Shown in pieces: positions 48,028 through 59,347 of a stretch of DNA of 64,000 nt; within the stretch, counting starts at the first letter, position 1, and each line of letters begins with the position of its first letter. This DNA comes from Capsicum annuum (lineage: Eukaryota > Streptophyta > Magnoliopsida > Solanales > Solanaceae), in contig NC_061120.1 in the NCBI RefSeq assembly GCF_002878395.1, positions 119,476,585 through 119,540,584 on the forward strand, read 5' to 3'. The notes beneath the pieces were generated by a model. That model worked only from the letters and a program-made list of their open reading frames with translations. It did no database searches and was not told where the DNA came from. A program made the position numbers and the translations under genes.

Positions 48028-48540
48028 AAACCAAATGATATAACCAAGAACTCAAAGTGCCCATACCGAATTTGGAAAGTTGTCATAGGGATAAACACCT
48101 CTCGAATAGTAAGATGATGAAACCCAGACCAATGATCAATCTTAGAAAAGAATTTTGCTCCTTACAACTGATCACATAAGTTATCTATCCTTGAAAGAGG
48201 ATACTTGTTCGTAACTGTTACCTTATTCAACTGTCGATAGTCAAAAAACATTCGAAAGGAACCATCCTTCTTACCCAAAAATAAAACTGGTGCACCCCAT
48301 AGGGACACACAAGGACGGATGATACCTTTTTTTAAAAGATCCTTTAGTTGCTACTTGAGTTCCCTCAACTCAGCCGGGTCTATTCTATAAGGATGAACAG
48401 ATATTAGATGAGTGCTCCGAACCAAATCAATCCCAAATTCAATCACTGTATAAGGAGGAACACTAGGAAGATTACCCGTTGAGACTACATGAACTTGTTC
48501 ATCACTGAAACCGAATGCAAAGAAGGACCCTTTTAGTTAG
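48028..48540 (-). pseudogene. Unit C reverse transcriptase, first (A-like) copy
   Basis: Minus strand, A-like: VPPYTVIEFGIDLVRSTHLISVHPYRIDPAELRELK (about 48455-48360), [22 protein letters not shown] (about 48350-48285), [36 protein letters not shown] (about 48200-48110), TFQIRYGHFEFLVISFGLIN (48078-48028). It stops abruptly at 48028, and the D-like RT begins again at its DIHGIPF block. The overlap shows recombination between two related subfamilies. Confidence 0.8.
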
Positions 48541-49150
48541 AGTCCTTAACCCAAAATAAATTGTAGAGACACCCTTTAGAGATTAAACTTAGAGGTCTAA
48601 GATATAATAAGGCTTCACCATAGTAGTAAGGAAACCACTATCACACTCAATAACAGACTCACCAAGGAACATAAAGACAACCTTATGGGTACAATAATAT
48701 AAGGATGCATAGCACGAGTACAACCAATGAATACCAAGAATAACATCAAAATCTATAATATCTAATTCATACCAATCCACCGAAGTCTTCTCACTACCAT
48801 CAGATACCACACACCCCCTATATACTCTTTTAGCAACTATAGAGTCACCTACTAGTGTAGAAATAAAAAAAGGATGAAAATAACCTTGGTACCAAAACCA
48901 AAGTACACAAGCACAAACAAGGTCACATAAGAAATAGAAGACCTCAAATTAGTTAAAAGTAAACATCCCAAGAAAAGAGTTTTAACATACCGATCACGAC
49001 ATCAGGGGATGCCTCAGACTCCTATTGTATAGTGAGTGCATATAAATGATCACGGCTTATGCCAGTACCAGTAGAAGAAAAAAATGTAGGAGCAACATAC
49101 TTTGGTATAGGAGAAGATGAAGAGGTAACTGAAACTTTGTTCGCTCCTGA
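48541..49150 (-). pseudogene. Unit C aspartic protease
   Basis: Minus strand: GSEKTSVDWYELDIIDFDVILGIHWLYSCYASLYYCTHKVVFMFLGE (48801-48660), the best preserved protease block in the array, keeping DFDVILGIHWL. The tail is degraded (48600-48545). A VTSF...LFS and Y-T-type region upstream (49010-48900) is broken. Confidence 0.8.
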
Positions 49151-50170
49151 CACAACTTTTCCAATTGGACAATTTCAAAGCATATGGCCTGGCTGACCAT
49201 ATTTAAAGCACCTATTACTCTCTTTATCATAGAAACCCTATGTAACTGACCACATAACCTACAAGGAGGACATGATAAAGTTTACTATATCCCACTAGCC
49301 TAAGATTGGGGACCCTATGCCCTAAGGTTATTGCCACCCTACTGACGTCTATCACAAGACTGCTTTGGCTAAGGAGCACTAGCTATGGAGAAAGAACAAA
49401 CACTCTCCTACTTTTTTTGGCCACTTACCACCACCCTAATATTTTTTGTTGACCACTCTGCTAAGAGAACCTGATCTTCTTATGCTACCTTTCCCCAATC
49501 TCAACCTTCTTCCTATTCCACCTATTGCATATGAATAACCAACCTAGAAATATCCATGTCCATTATCAACAATGTAGTCTTGCTTTCAATGATGCACTCA
49601 CAAGATAGTCTTATAGTCAACTATCTTCTCCTGGCCCTCATATCAAACACCAATTTTTGAGCCTACCTAGACAAATTGTGAAATTACAAGGCATACTCCT
49701 TGAATAATATATTTCCTAGTTTCATATTAAAAAATTCCTCCACTTTCACTTGTATCAACTCTAGAGTAAAGAAGATATCTAGATATGCATTAGAGAAAGT
49801 CTCCGACATTGATGACTCATCAACCTTACCACTTGATTGATCCCATTCCTCATTAAATTAGTACACCACATTCTTTAGCTAATACTCAGTAAAATTCACC
49901 CCTTCCATAGTCATAGCCTGCATCACCTTGAATATTTTTTCCATTTTATTCAAAAAGCCCTGAGGATCTTTCTCTACCTTAAGACCAGTAATGGCTGGAG
50001 GATTCAGCCTCATGAACTGGCCAACACATGTGGCCTCAAAAGATATAATACAAGATGAACCACTCTTAGAATGAGAAGCTACCAACTGACCAACCATATG
50101 AATCGACTGACGAAACTCAGCATTTATCACGTCTGCTTGAGAAGCCTGAGAAAGACTATAAGGAACTGGT
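49151..50170 (-). pseudogene. Unit C gag with zinc knuckle
   Basis: Minus strand. INAEFRQSIHMVGQLVASHS..GSS...EATCVGQFMRLNPPAITGLKVEKDPQGFLNKMEKIFKVMQAMTMEGVNFTEY lies within 50134-49879, a clear Tekay-type gag N-terminal part. Further gag follows to about 49500, then a CCHC-like knuckle (CFKYGQPGHML.NCPIGKV, about 49205-49150), better preserved than in unit A. Stops at several sites. Confidence 0.85.
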
Positions 50171-50492
50171 GAAATTCTAGAGAAATCAAGGACCAGACCC
50201 CTAGAGTGAGTATAGATCCCATGAAAAGAGAGTGTCCAAACAATCATTCCCAGTAGGACAGAGGAGTTTTTGTGAACTTCAGATTGTCAAGGAATAATCT
50301 GAAAATCAAAAAAATACAATTAGAGAAGATTCTAGGAGATAAACATCCAAGCTTAAAAATAGAACATAAAGAAGAGAAACATTTCCTAAATTCCTTGTAT
50401 CCTCTTTCTTTTGAGTTTGGCATGCTACACACCTTTAAAAGAGACACTAATCGACACAACTTTGTGAACTCCCAATTTACCATGTTCCTAAA
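50171..50492 (-). other. 5' leader of unit C
   Basis: Non-coding leader between gag and primer site, matching 30214-30542 ('cttgtatcctctttcttttgagtttggcatgct'). Short ORFs on both strands are chance. Confidence 0.5.
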
Positions 50493-50504
50493 GCTCTGAT
50501 ACCA
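50493..50504 (-). other. Primer binding site of unit C, intact
   Basis: The plus strand reads gctctgatacca, the exact reverse complement of TGGTATCAGAGC, complementary to the 3' end of initiator-Met tRNA. It lies three bases from the LTR end (TGACATG on the plus strand at 50508). Confidence 0.85.
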
Positions 50505-50507
50505 ACA

Positions 50508-52478
50508 TGACATGACCTGAACTGGGGACTTATCATTAATAGCGTCCCAAGTCAAACCTGAACTAAGGACAACCCTCGTTACCAACCCAACCTCTAAACA
50601 TATATCCTAAGTCAGATGAATTCCAAACATATAACAAGATAGCATTTTTGTACAACTCCAAACTCTGGGATAGTTCTATAACCGTAACCACCCCAAGCAA
50701 GTCATACCATAAGAAGCCCAACTAATAACCATACAAAAACTAAAAAATAACCAAGTATAACTCTATAACATAATAGGATGGAACAATCATAACCACAGTG
50801 AAATAGTATCGACCCCAATACCAATGTCAAACTATGGCTAATACCACTCCTAACACCGCGTATACCAACCCATGGTAAATACGTAAAGCCTCTAACCAAA
50901 AGTAAAACAATATCTGGTTGGGACATACCCCAACCTATATCTAAAACCAATGTCTATGAAATAACCAAAATATGTAAAGACATCTATGACATTAAATGGA
51001 GCCTTCCAAAATATAAAAGCTCACTACTTTATTCCAACCAAGCTGATCCTGAATCCAATCACTAAGCAGGAGGAGTAGAATGGTTGGTTCCTACATTGTG
51101 TGTGGAACCAACCACCTGAAGAGAGGTTAGCGAGTGAAAACTATCAAGTACTCAGGATAAGGATAAAATAATGTAAACCTTTTAAAACAAAGTAAACCAA
51201 CCATATCCATTCACAGCTATACATACATATATATAAACCTGCTAGGAAAGAGAACCAAGTTTAGCATGCCATTTTAACCATTAACCTGAGTATGTGTAGC
51301 TTAACTATCCTAAAACCACCCATGGGCTATATGGGTCTAGTATAACCCCCTAAATAGGCCTCGATACGTGTAGTCATATAAACTAGAGATAGAATAAGAG
51401 TAGGGGATTCTCATGTACCCATAGATTACATTATCAAGTTGACTTGGGGGAATCCCATATACCCCACAAGTGATAATTATCATGATTTCTTGGGGGATTC
51501 TCTTGTGCCCCACAAGTATTTAAATTAAACCTATCATAACCACCAAGACCTTACCATTTCAAACCATTCATTATATTAGACTTACATTACCAAGCTATAT
51601 GATACCTAGTTCAATGAAAGTCCAATAACTTAACCGAAAAACATTATTATAGGCATTTTAACAAACATATCAGGGGCATAGTGTTTCCAATGCCAAAACA
51701 AACTAATAATCAACCATTCCCATAAAGCCAAATGTTTAAAATCCAAATCATACAATATTTATGATGTGAAAACAATTCATCAAATATTCCTTTAATTGGA
51801 ACTAACAATGAGGGAGGAGTAACACGACTTATATTATGAAGTTGACAGAGACAAATCACCCTTGTAAACCAAAAATTGATCCTATTTATGATACCCTAGC
51901 CTTTCTTGACTCAAAAACCTTGAGAGAACTTGAGCGGGTTTTAAGAGAGTGTGACTAATTGCAAATAGGTTAAATGATGTCCCTAGAGGGATATAATTCA
52001 TGTGGACTTAAGATTTTAAGTTGGGTACTATCCTAATTACCCTTAGTGTAAACTGCTTCAAATCCCCGACAGGATGGTAAGATCACCCCATAACAGTTGT
52101 ACCCTACCATATGAGTGGTATCATTCACCCGTACCCTAGACCTTTGATTAGACCCCAACACTGTCCAACATGTGATCATAAAACATAAACCATACCCAAC
52201 CATATGATTGGTACCATGAAATCAAACCCTAGAAAAAAATAAAATCACATAAACTAAACTTAGGGCAACCTACGATTGACACCTTACCTTCGTACTATAA
52301 CATATGACCAGTATGCTCTGATCATACATTTGCCAGAAACCAACAAACCCAAACTAGTCATCACACAGCTAAACCCAACCTAGTCGTACACTGTCATACG
52401 AGAAGTACCCTAACTCGTATAATGTCCAGAAAAAAGAACTCAAAAAATTTTCTTATGGTCGAAACTCAACATGTTTCA
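50508..52478 (-). mobile_element. Array LTR between units C and D
   Basis: On the minus strand it starts TGAAACATGTTGAG (52478) and ends CAGGTCATGTCA (50508). It is 1971 bases, about 300-400 shorter than sister LTRs because of an internal deletion near 51395-51410, where 'agagtaggggattc' is joined directly to 'tcatgtacccatagatt' (compare 22630-24370). The low side carries an intact primer site and unit C; the high side runs straight into integrase of unit D, so one LTR serves both. Confidence 0.85.
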
Positions 52479-53360
52479 TACTTTAAGGTTTCTTAAGCCT
52501 TTCCCTAATCACTTTCACCTTCTTCATTTCTTGGTGAACCAAGTCAGGACTAAACAACCTAGTTTTACCAAACTCAAAGCTCCTAATAGAAGATCTATAC
52601 CTTCAACCATAAAGATCCTCAAAATTAGCCATTTGAATATGAGAGTGGTAACTATTATTGAAACCAAATTTAATCAAAGGTAAATAATTAACCCAACTAC
52701 CTTTAAACTCAATCACACAGGCCCTTACAATATCCTTAAAAGTTTTAATAGTTTGTTTTACTTATCCAATAATTAAAGGTTGGAAAGCGGAGTTAAGTTT
52801 CATGTGAGTACCAAAACCTTTCTAATACAAATTCCAAAAGGGACAAGAAAACTGCATACCACGATCTCAAATGATGAACACAACTGATCCATGAAACTTG
52901 ACTATCTCCTTAATGATAAGCTTAGCATAGTTCTCTCTTGAGTAGTTAGTTACATAGTCAAGAAGTCAGCGGACTTAGTCATTCTATCTATGATAACCCA
53001 AATAGAATCAGACTGATTGCGAGGTCGTGGAAGATCAACAATAAAATCCATATTAATCATCTACCACTTCTACATGGGCAACTATATCTCTTGAGAGATG
53101 CCATAAGGACTCAAATTCCCATCCTTAACCCGGTAGCAAACCATACGCTTAGCCATAAAGGTTGCCACATATCTCTTTATATTATCCCACAAATAGTTTT
53201 ACTTTACATCATGGTATATCTTAGTTCAACGAGAATGAACTGTATATCTAGACACATGTCCCTCAGTCAAAATTGTTTCCTACAAAATCCATCGACATCA
53301 GGAACACACAACCTTCCTTGATAACTAAGTATGTTATATCCCACAATATTGAAAACCATA
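52479..53360 (-). pseudogene. Unit D integrase, truncated at the same point as unit C
   Basis: Minus strand: zinc domain region (about 53330-53140), EVVDDQYGFYC..-type text then MDFIVDLPRPRNQSDSIWVIIDRMTKSADFL (about 53060-52955) with the first catalytic Asp. There is a W..L..ALGT-like region, and near the end SNGEF..LYG.R.RSSIRSFEFGK (about 52640-52560). It closes with DLVHQEMKKVKVIRERLKKP* (52550-52490) and then the LTR start at 52478. The domain past RERLK is absent, as in unit C. Confidence 0.85.
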
Positions 53361-53970
53361 CCATTTTACTAACACATATATACCATAATATTCATAAGTA
53401 TGGGATCTAAATCTTTCTTCTCCTTTACCTTAACACCAATAGATGATTTAGCAACTTCTTGAATAATTACTACTCCATCCTCGGAGTCCAACATATGGAC
53501 TCCCAAGTTGGCCAACCTATGAAAATCCTTTAATAACCCTTTCTTCTCCTGATCAAAATAAGTTAAGCTCCCCATGAATAGACTGCTAAGATCATGAATA
53601 ATAATATTAGCTTTACCTAGATTATAGGTAAGGCTCATGTCATAATCCTTAAGAAATTCAAGCCACCTCCTTTGCCTAAGATTATATTCCTTTTATGTCA
53701 ACACGTACTTGAAGCTCTTATGGTCTGAACATATATCCTTATGTACCCTATAATGATAATAGTAATAGATCTTCCAATAAATGACCACTCTTTCAAACTC
53801 TAGATTATGTCAGATAATTCCTCTCATGAACCTTAAGTTTCTTGGAAGCATAGGCCACTACCTTACCATGCTGTATTAAAACAAAACCCAATGCAATACA
53901 GGACGTATCATAATATCAAAACACCCCCCAGTACCCTCAAACAGGGTTAAAATCATAGCAGATGTGACCT
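53361..53970 (-). pseudogene. Unit D RNase H
   Basis: Minus strand: [25 protein letters not shown].. (about 53885-53820), then WLEFLKDYDMSLTYNLGKANIIIHDLSSLFMGSL (53660-53560), and the linker HRLANLGVHMLDSEDGVVIIQEVAKSSI (53520-53430). The order and texture match unit A 27545-27018. Some stops. Confidence 0.8.
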
Positions 53971-54910
53971 TATCCTTCAATTTCTCAATACTAACTTTGC
54001 AAGTGTTATACTAAAAGACGATAATGTTCTTATGTGTCAACATGGTAAATGGAGCAGCAATAGAAGAAAAACTCTTTACAAACCTCCTATAATACCTAGC
54101 CAAGCCTAAGAAGCTCCTAATATCGATAGAAGTCATTGGCATAGGACCCTTCTTAACCACCTCAACTTTTCTTGAATCCACCTTGATCCCCTTACTAAAA
54201 AACATTCCATAGAAAGGTCATAATACTTATCCAAAATCGACACATAGAAACTTTCCATACAATATCTAGTCCTTCAGAGTCTCTACAAAAAAGTTTAAAG
54301 GTGACTAGCATGATCCTCCTCACTCTAAGAGTACACCAAGATGTCATAAATGAAAACTATCAAAAACAAGTCCAAAAACTGCCTGAACACCTGATTCATA
54401 AGATCCATGAATGTAGGTAGAGCATTAGTAAATCTAAATTACATAACAAAAAACTTAAAATGACAATACAAATTTTGAAAAGTTGTTTTGGGAATATCAA
54501 CCACTCTAATTTTTAGATAATGGTTGCTCGAATGAAGTTCAATCTTAGAGAAACACCTACCACCTTGAATCTGGTAAAAAAGATCATCAATCCTAGGATC
54601 GGGTGCTTATTTTACACTGTCACCTTTTTCACTAATGATAGTTTATACACATTTAAAGAGACCCATCTTTCTTTCACACAAAAATCATGGTAGCATCCCA
54701 TGGATACATACTTTGACGAATGAAACCCTCATTGAAAAAATCCTTTAGATCTTTTAATTTAGTCGAAGCAATCCAATAGGGAGGAATATAAATGGGATGG
54801 TTATTTGATAGAAGATCAATCTAAAATTCTATTTCCCTATAAGGAGGAATTGTAGGAAGATCATTAGAAAAACTTTAGGAAACTCATTAACCACTACGAA
54901 AAATGGCATA
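53971..54910 (-). pseudogene. Unit D reverse transcriptase
   Basis: Minus strand. NEFPKVFL.DLPTIPPYREIEF.IDLLSNNHPIYIPPYW (54895-54790), LKDFFNEGFIRQSMYPWDAT (54745-54690), RIDDLF.QIQG (about 54590-54560), [17 protein letters not shown] (54410-54360), and an active site reading FIYDILVYS (about 54350-54320; first Asp changed). Then SKGIKVDSRKVEVVKKGPMPMTSIDIRSFLGLARYYRRFVKSFSSIAAPFTMLT (54199-54030). The reading is full-length for RT but broken in several places. Confidence 0.85.
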
Positions 54911-55520
54911 GAGGGACCCTCAAAGTTAGAATCCTTATTTAGAACTAAATAATACAGACACCCTTTGGAGATTATTTTCTAAGCTCTTAGATATGAAATA
55001 AACCTCCCTTTCAGCACAATGAATTTACTCTCCTATTCAATTATAGGTTCGTTAGAGAAATAAAAATAAACCTTTTTGAGTCCTACTATCTAGAGAAACA
55101 TAGCATGAATAAAGCCAATTTACCCTAAGATTACATCGAATCTACCATATAAAGTTCTATCCAATCCACCAATATCTCTCTATGATAGATAGACACCACT
55201 CAAACCATACAGATTTTTTAGCAATAATAGAATCCCCCACTGAGGTAGAGAGAGAAAATGGGTTGGAAATATTTTTAAAACAAAAATAGAAGTGTACAGC
55301 CACATACGGGGTCACATAAAAAAGGTTAGAATTTGAATTGATAAAATAATAAACATCACAAGAGAAAAGTTGTAATACACAAATATTAATATCTTGTGCT
55401 TCCTCAGACTCCTGACGAGTAGCAAGTCCATAGAGATAATTTTGGCTAGTGACGGTACCTGAAATTGCACCCTTAGGTACGATAGCTGATGAAGTGGTGA
55501 CCTGAACCGTATTAACTCCA
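54911..55520 (-). pseudogene. Unit D aspartic protease
   Basis: Minus strand. DVYYFINSNSNLFYVTPYVAVHFYF (about 55365-55270) contains the FYVTPYVA block that follows the catalytic site (family: DS..T.SYVTPYVA). Next are GDSIIAKKSVWFEWCLSI (about 55240-55185) and RWIG. The later DVILG region (about 55150-55080) and the tail (about 54990-54950) are decayed. Runs of 145 open codons survive but include out-of-frame parts. Confidence 0.75.
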
Positions 55521-55860
55521 GTGGCAACTTTTTCTACTAGATAATTTATTTGAGATGAACAAGATAACAACAATTGATACTCAACTTTCTTCACTCATAC
55601 AATAAGCACAGTTAAGCTGCCCACAAAATTGATAAGAAGGATAACTTGCAACTGAATGAGCTCCACTAACTTGAGACTAGACACCCTATACCTTAGGATC
55701 ACTACTAGCCTAAAAATGACAATCACCTGAAGTCTTAGGATAAGAAGCAACAATTGTTTAATAAGAATTCCCCAGTTCTTCTTCTTTGACAACTATCTAC
55801 GATCTCTTCCTCAATTCAACTAACTCATACTATGCACTAAATATCTACTTGATAACAACC
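55521..55860 (-). pseudogene. Unit D end of gag, cut by a second element
   Basis: On the minus strand a decayed knuckle-like stretch (CGQLNCAYC, about 55625-55600) and low-complexity gag tail corresponding to 29230-29500 of unit A. At about 55861 it is cut by an Athila-lineage LTR remnant, so most of gag, the leader and the 5' LTR of unit D are missing. Confidence 0.65.
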
Positions 55861-55899
55861 GCCTCATCCCTCAATATTCAAGTGAGTTAAGCATTATCA
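55861..55899 (+). mobile_element. Last 39 bases of an Athila-lineage LTR
   Basis: 'gcctcatccctcaatattcaagtgagttaagcattatca' matches the end of the LTR at 38334-39715 ('gcctcaccccttatgaatgagagtaagttgagcattatca'). The rest of this 5' LTR is deleted. Confidence 0.75.
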
Positions 55900-55902
55900 A
55901 AA

Positions 55903-55920
55903 TGTCTCTGTTGTCGGGGA
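55903..55920 (+). other. Primer binding site of G2
   Basis: tgtctctgttgtcgggga, close to the TGGCGCCGTTGCCGGGGA Athila/Tat site and better preserved than in G1. It lies three bases after the LTR end, the same spacing as G1. Confidence 0.75.
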
Positions 55921-56038
55921 GTGAAATACATATTTTACTTGTGTAGTGCTATTTTTACTTGGGAATACTCAAAGTAGGGCAATTCACTTTATTTGTTATT
56001 TTTGACTATTTTATAGGTGATCAAAGTGTGAATGGAGA

Positions 56039-56690
56039 TATGAACAATAATGCAAGTAATTTTGGCCCATTTGATGCTCCACTAGAAGATGAAGACCAAT
56101 TGAATGAAGTGGGGCAAACAACTGCTATCCGCATCCCACTAACCAATAAAATAGTATGTTTCATGTGACTAGCGTTACACTTCACATGTTGCAAATAAAA
56201 GGATTATATGGGGGTTAAGAATATGAGGACCTAAATATTCATTCAAAAAAATTTGTTGAAGTATGTGCGACATTTAACATAGTGCATATTATGCAAGAAT
56301 CCATCCTACTTTGACTCTTCCTATTATCACTAACGGAAGAGGCAGTTTTATGGCTCTGCTCACTTCCACCCGCCTCAATCACCTCTTGGGAGGAGCTCAC
56401 CACGGTATTCCTTGATCAATACTTCCCATCATAAAAATGCTTCAAAAGTAGGATTAGATTGTAAATTTCTAAAAACTGAATGAAGAACCATTGTTTGAAG
56501 AAAGGGAGAGCTTTAATGGAAAACTAACCCAATGCCCATATCATGAGGTCCCGTATAAGATGCTCTTTGATATTTTTGATAGAGCTCTTGACCCATTGAT
56601 CAAAAGGGTTGTGGATAATACATCGGGTGACACTATTATCTAATTACATCATCTTATGGCATTCTAATTGATAGGTGAAGTATCCAAACA
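56039..56690 (+). pseudogene. G2 gag
   Basis: Second copy of the G1-type gag. It starts MNNNASNFGPFDAPLEDEDQ and reads TAIRIPLTN before a frameshift near 56150. It then continues VTSVTLHMLQIKGLYGG*, VEVCATFNIVHIMQESILL*LFLLSL, and EEAVLWLCSLPPASITSWEELTTVFLDQYFPS (about 56335-56432). The C-terminal part reads PLFEER.SFNGKLTQCPYHEV in shifted frames, then VVDNTSG. About a third more damaged than G1. Confidence 0.85.
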
Positions 56691-57560
56691 AAACTGAGGG
56701 TGGCATACCCATGATGCCAATGTTCCTAAAAAACCTTGTACTACCTCTGTGGTGACCCATGAGCAAAGAAAACAAGGAGAAGAGAAGGAGGAGAACATGA
56801 CCAAGATAATAAACCAACTTGAGCTTCTAACAAAACATGTTATGGCAGTACCCATAAAAGCAGTAAATGTTGTAACATCAAAGCCTTATGAAGATGATGA
56901 TAGGGTAAAGAAGTTGGATGAAAAAATTTGAGACTTGGCAAATAACTCAGGTGGTTCCCTCCCCACCTATCAAAGGTAAGGTGGGAATACTGTTTTGATA
57001 GATCAAGATCAAGATAGAGATTAGAGAGATAGAGAACATGACTATGACTACTACATTCCTCCTAATGATAGGGCTAAGGCCAAGGAATCAAATGTCATTG
57101 ACCCTAAAAAGTTAAAGACCAAAAATGTTTTAGAATAAATCTTGAGTAGAGTTAAAGGTACAGACAAAATAGTTCATGCGTTAAAGGGTGATTTCATTGT
57201 ACTATCCTAAATAGTGGTGTCTCACTCAACCTCCATCAAATAATTAGAGATCCAAGTAGAGAAAATCTTCATGCAACTAAATGCAAGTGATAGAGGTGGA
57301 CTTTTGAGTGACACAATTGCTAACCCAACGAATGAAGCACAAGTCCTAGCAATTGTCACTAGAAGTGGGAAAGCACTTGAAGAGACCCTTAGAGGAGAAA
57401 TAAGTGAAAATATGCCAAGGCCAAGGCAAAGAAGGTGACACCTCAAACAAGAAAATCAAATGTTGAGAAAGAGATAGATGAAATCAAAAAGGAAGTGGTC
57501 GAATTTGAAAATCCACAAGGAGAAACAAAGCCGACTATCCGTGTCTCTCCTCTATTCCCT
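56691..57560 (+). pseudogene. G2 gag-protease linker
   Basis: Same succession as G1: a Lys/Glu-rich helix (EQRKQGEEKEENMTKI, 56760-56807), QLELLTKHVMAVPIKAVNVVTSKPYED (56814-56895), an Arg/Asp-rich DYDYYYIPPNDRAKAKES block (about 57040-57092), and a degraded TENVLE..LSRVKGTDKIVHALKGDF. Then VVSHSTSIK.LEIQVEKIFMQLNASDRGGLLSDTIANPTNEAQVLAIVTRSGKALEE (about 57210-57375) and KVTPQTRKSNVEKEIDEIKKEV follow. Several stops and shifts. Confidence 0.75.
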
Positions 57561-58130
57561 AAATGGTTGTATAAAAAGGAAGAGAGTGACATGTTGAGAA
57601 AATTTATGGCAAAACTTAAAAATCTTTCCATAAATATGCCTCTTCTTGAGGCGATTCTAGAGATTCTTGGATACGCTAAGTTAATGCAGAAGTTAATGTT
57701 CAAGAAAAAGCTCATTGAGGGTGATACCATTGAAATTACTCATGGATGTAGTGATATCATGGATAGCAAAGTTTGCAAAAGATCTTTATGACCTTAGTAC
57801 AAGCATCAACCTAATGATGTATGTCATCTATAAGAAACTTGGTTTGGACACTCCTATACCAACCTCAATATAACTTTTGATGGAAGACCAGTCCATAAAA
57901 AGGTAGGTCGGTATATTGTTTGATGTCATCATGAAGGTGGATAAATTTATTCTCCTAGTGGATTTTGTTGTATTGGATTTAGAGATGGACAAAGAGGTGT
58001 CTATCATTCTCGGTCACCATTTATTATCTAGCGGGAGCGACATTGTAGATCTTGGGTTACGAGAAATGAAATTTTGGGTGGAAGAAGATGAGGTATAATT
58101 CAAAATTTAAAAGTCAAAGAAGCAAACCGC
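57561..58130 (+). pseudogene. G2 aspartic protease
   Basis: Plus strand. FPKWLYKKEESDMLRKFMAKLKNLSINMPLLEAILEILGYAKLMQKLMFKKKLIEGDTIEITHGCSDI (57558-57760) is the spacer before protease. About 60 bases are missing relative to G1, so the sequence passes straight to KDLYDLSTSINLMMYVIYKKLGLDTPIPTSI (about 57780-57870) with DLST in place of DLGS. LLMEDQSIKR, LFDVIMKVDKFILLVDFVVLDLEMDKEVSIILGHHLLSSGSDIVDLGLREMKFWVEEDEV (57913-58095) then ends at a stop at 58096. No RT, RNase H or integrase follows. Confidence 0.85.
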
Positions 58131-59347
58131 AGAGCTCTAAGTAGTATCCATCGTGGATGTTGAAAATTATACTGTGAAAGATGAGTGGTTTGAGGACCCA
58201 CCGTGTGATTAAAATAAGAAACTTGTCATGCCATAATAATAACTAAGGCGCTAGTTGGAAAGCAACCGACAAATGCCACAACAATGGCTCGTATCCTTTT
58301 ATGTTATGTTCTCGTAGTCTAGATGTTGTCTTTTGCATTTAAATAACCTATCCATTTATGGAATTTTATATTGCATTGAATATGTTTTGAAAAGGGTAAA
58401 GTGTGAAAGTTTACTTTGAAAATATGAGCAGGTAAATTCTGGGAAAATTGAGTAAAATGCCAAACAGGGGAAAATAAGGGAGCAAAACCTGCTCTCAATT
58501 ACCACGATCACATCCATCATGCATGATCGTGGCTACATGGGTTCCCGTGGTTGCAGCCTTAGACCGCAGTCATGATTAGTTTAGTCATTTAACAAGTAGT
58601 TTCCTTTATTTCCCTCGCACTCCCTATTCAAGATTTTACTTTCAAATATAAGTTACCTTATTGGCCACGTTATAACCTCTCAATTAGCCTCTATGCAAAT
58701 CCCTCTTGAATCATAACTCTGGTGGTTGGCATGAGCCCTTATTTTTATATTGGAAAATAGGCCATTAAGTTCATGATTAAGTAAGGGCCTAAAGTTTTAA
58801 CTATTATGCTTTACATGTTGTCATACTTATTGTTGTTGTGTTGGTTGCTTGATTAAGAATTGCCCACAAGTGAGGAAACCCTAATTACCCAATAGTGTGT
58901 ATGGTAGACAAATATGATATTCACACCTTGTCTTTGATAAATTGCTCAAATGAACTTTTAATAGTGGAATTTACATATGGCGGGCATAGTCACATACACT
59001 GGTAGGGCTATTTACATGACCTTTATTTGCACCCATATTGTGGAATATGCTAGTAGTTTTAAATTGGGGGGAAAGTTGAACATGAAGAGCTGACTTTGAA
59101 CCAGCCTCAGATATCATGATCGCGGTCATAGACCATAACCATAGTTACGCAGACAGGGCTCTAATTCTGCCATTGCGGTAACTGAGGGCAAGTTCCTACC
59201 ATATCAAAAATCCTGTACTACAAATTTTTAGCCAATCAATCCCAAGAACCTAGTCCAATAAACTTTAAAGATCAATCTAGCACAACTTGAATGATTCAAC
59301 TGACGTTAAAAGATATAATGTGTGTTTAGTGCTTTTAGGGAAACCTC
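58131..59347 (+). other. G2 non-coding spacer with conserved motif and GC islands
   Basis: The conserved post-coding motif lies at 58240-58270 (taactaaggcgctagttggaaagcaaccg). One GC-richer island is at 58495-58585 (cacgatcacatccatcatgcatgatcgtgg, itself partly palindromic) and a second at 59100-59185 (atgatcgcggtcatag). From 58660 to 58890 the text matches G1 42530-42756. I see no gene. Confidence 0.6.

Noticed and set aside
55157..55594. 145-residue ORF as an intact gene
   Set aside because: It contains the decayed protease block of unit D and joins parts in different original frames; it is a chance extension of a pseudogene.
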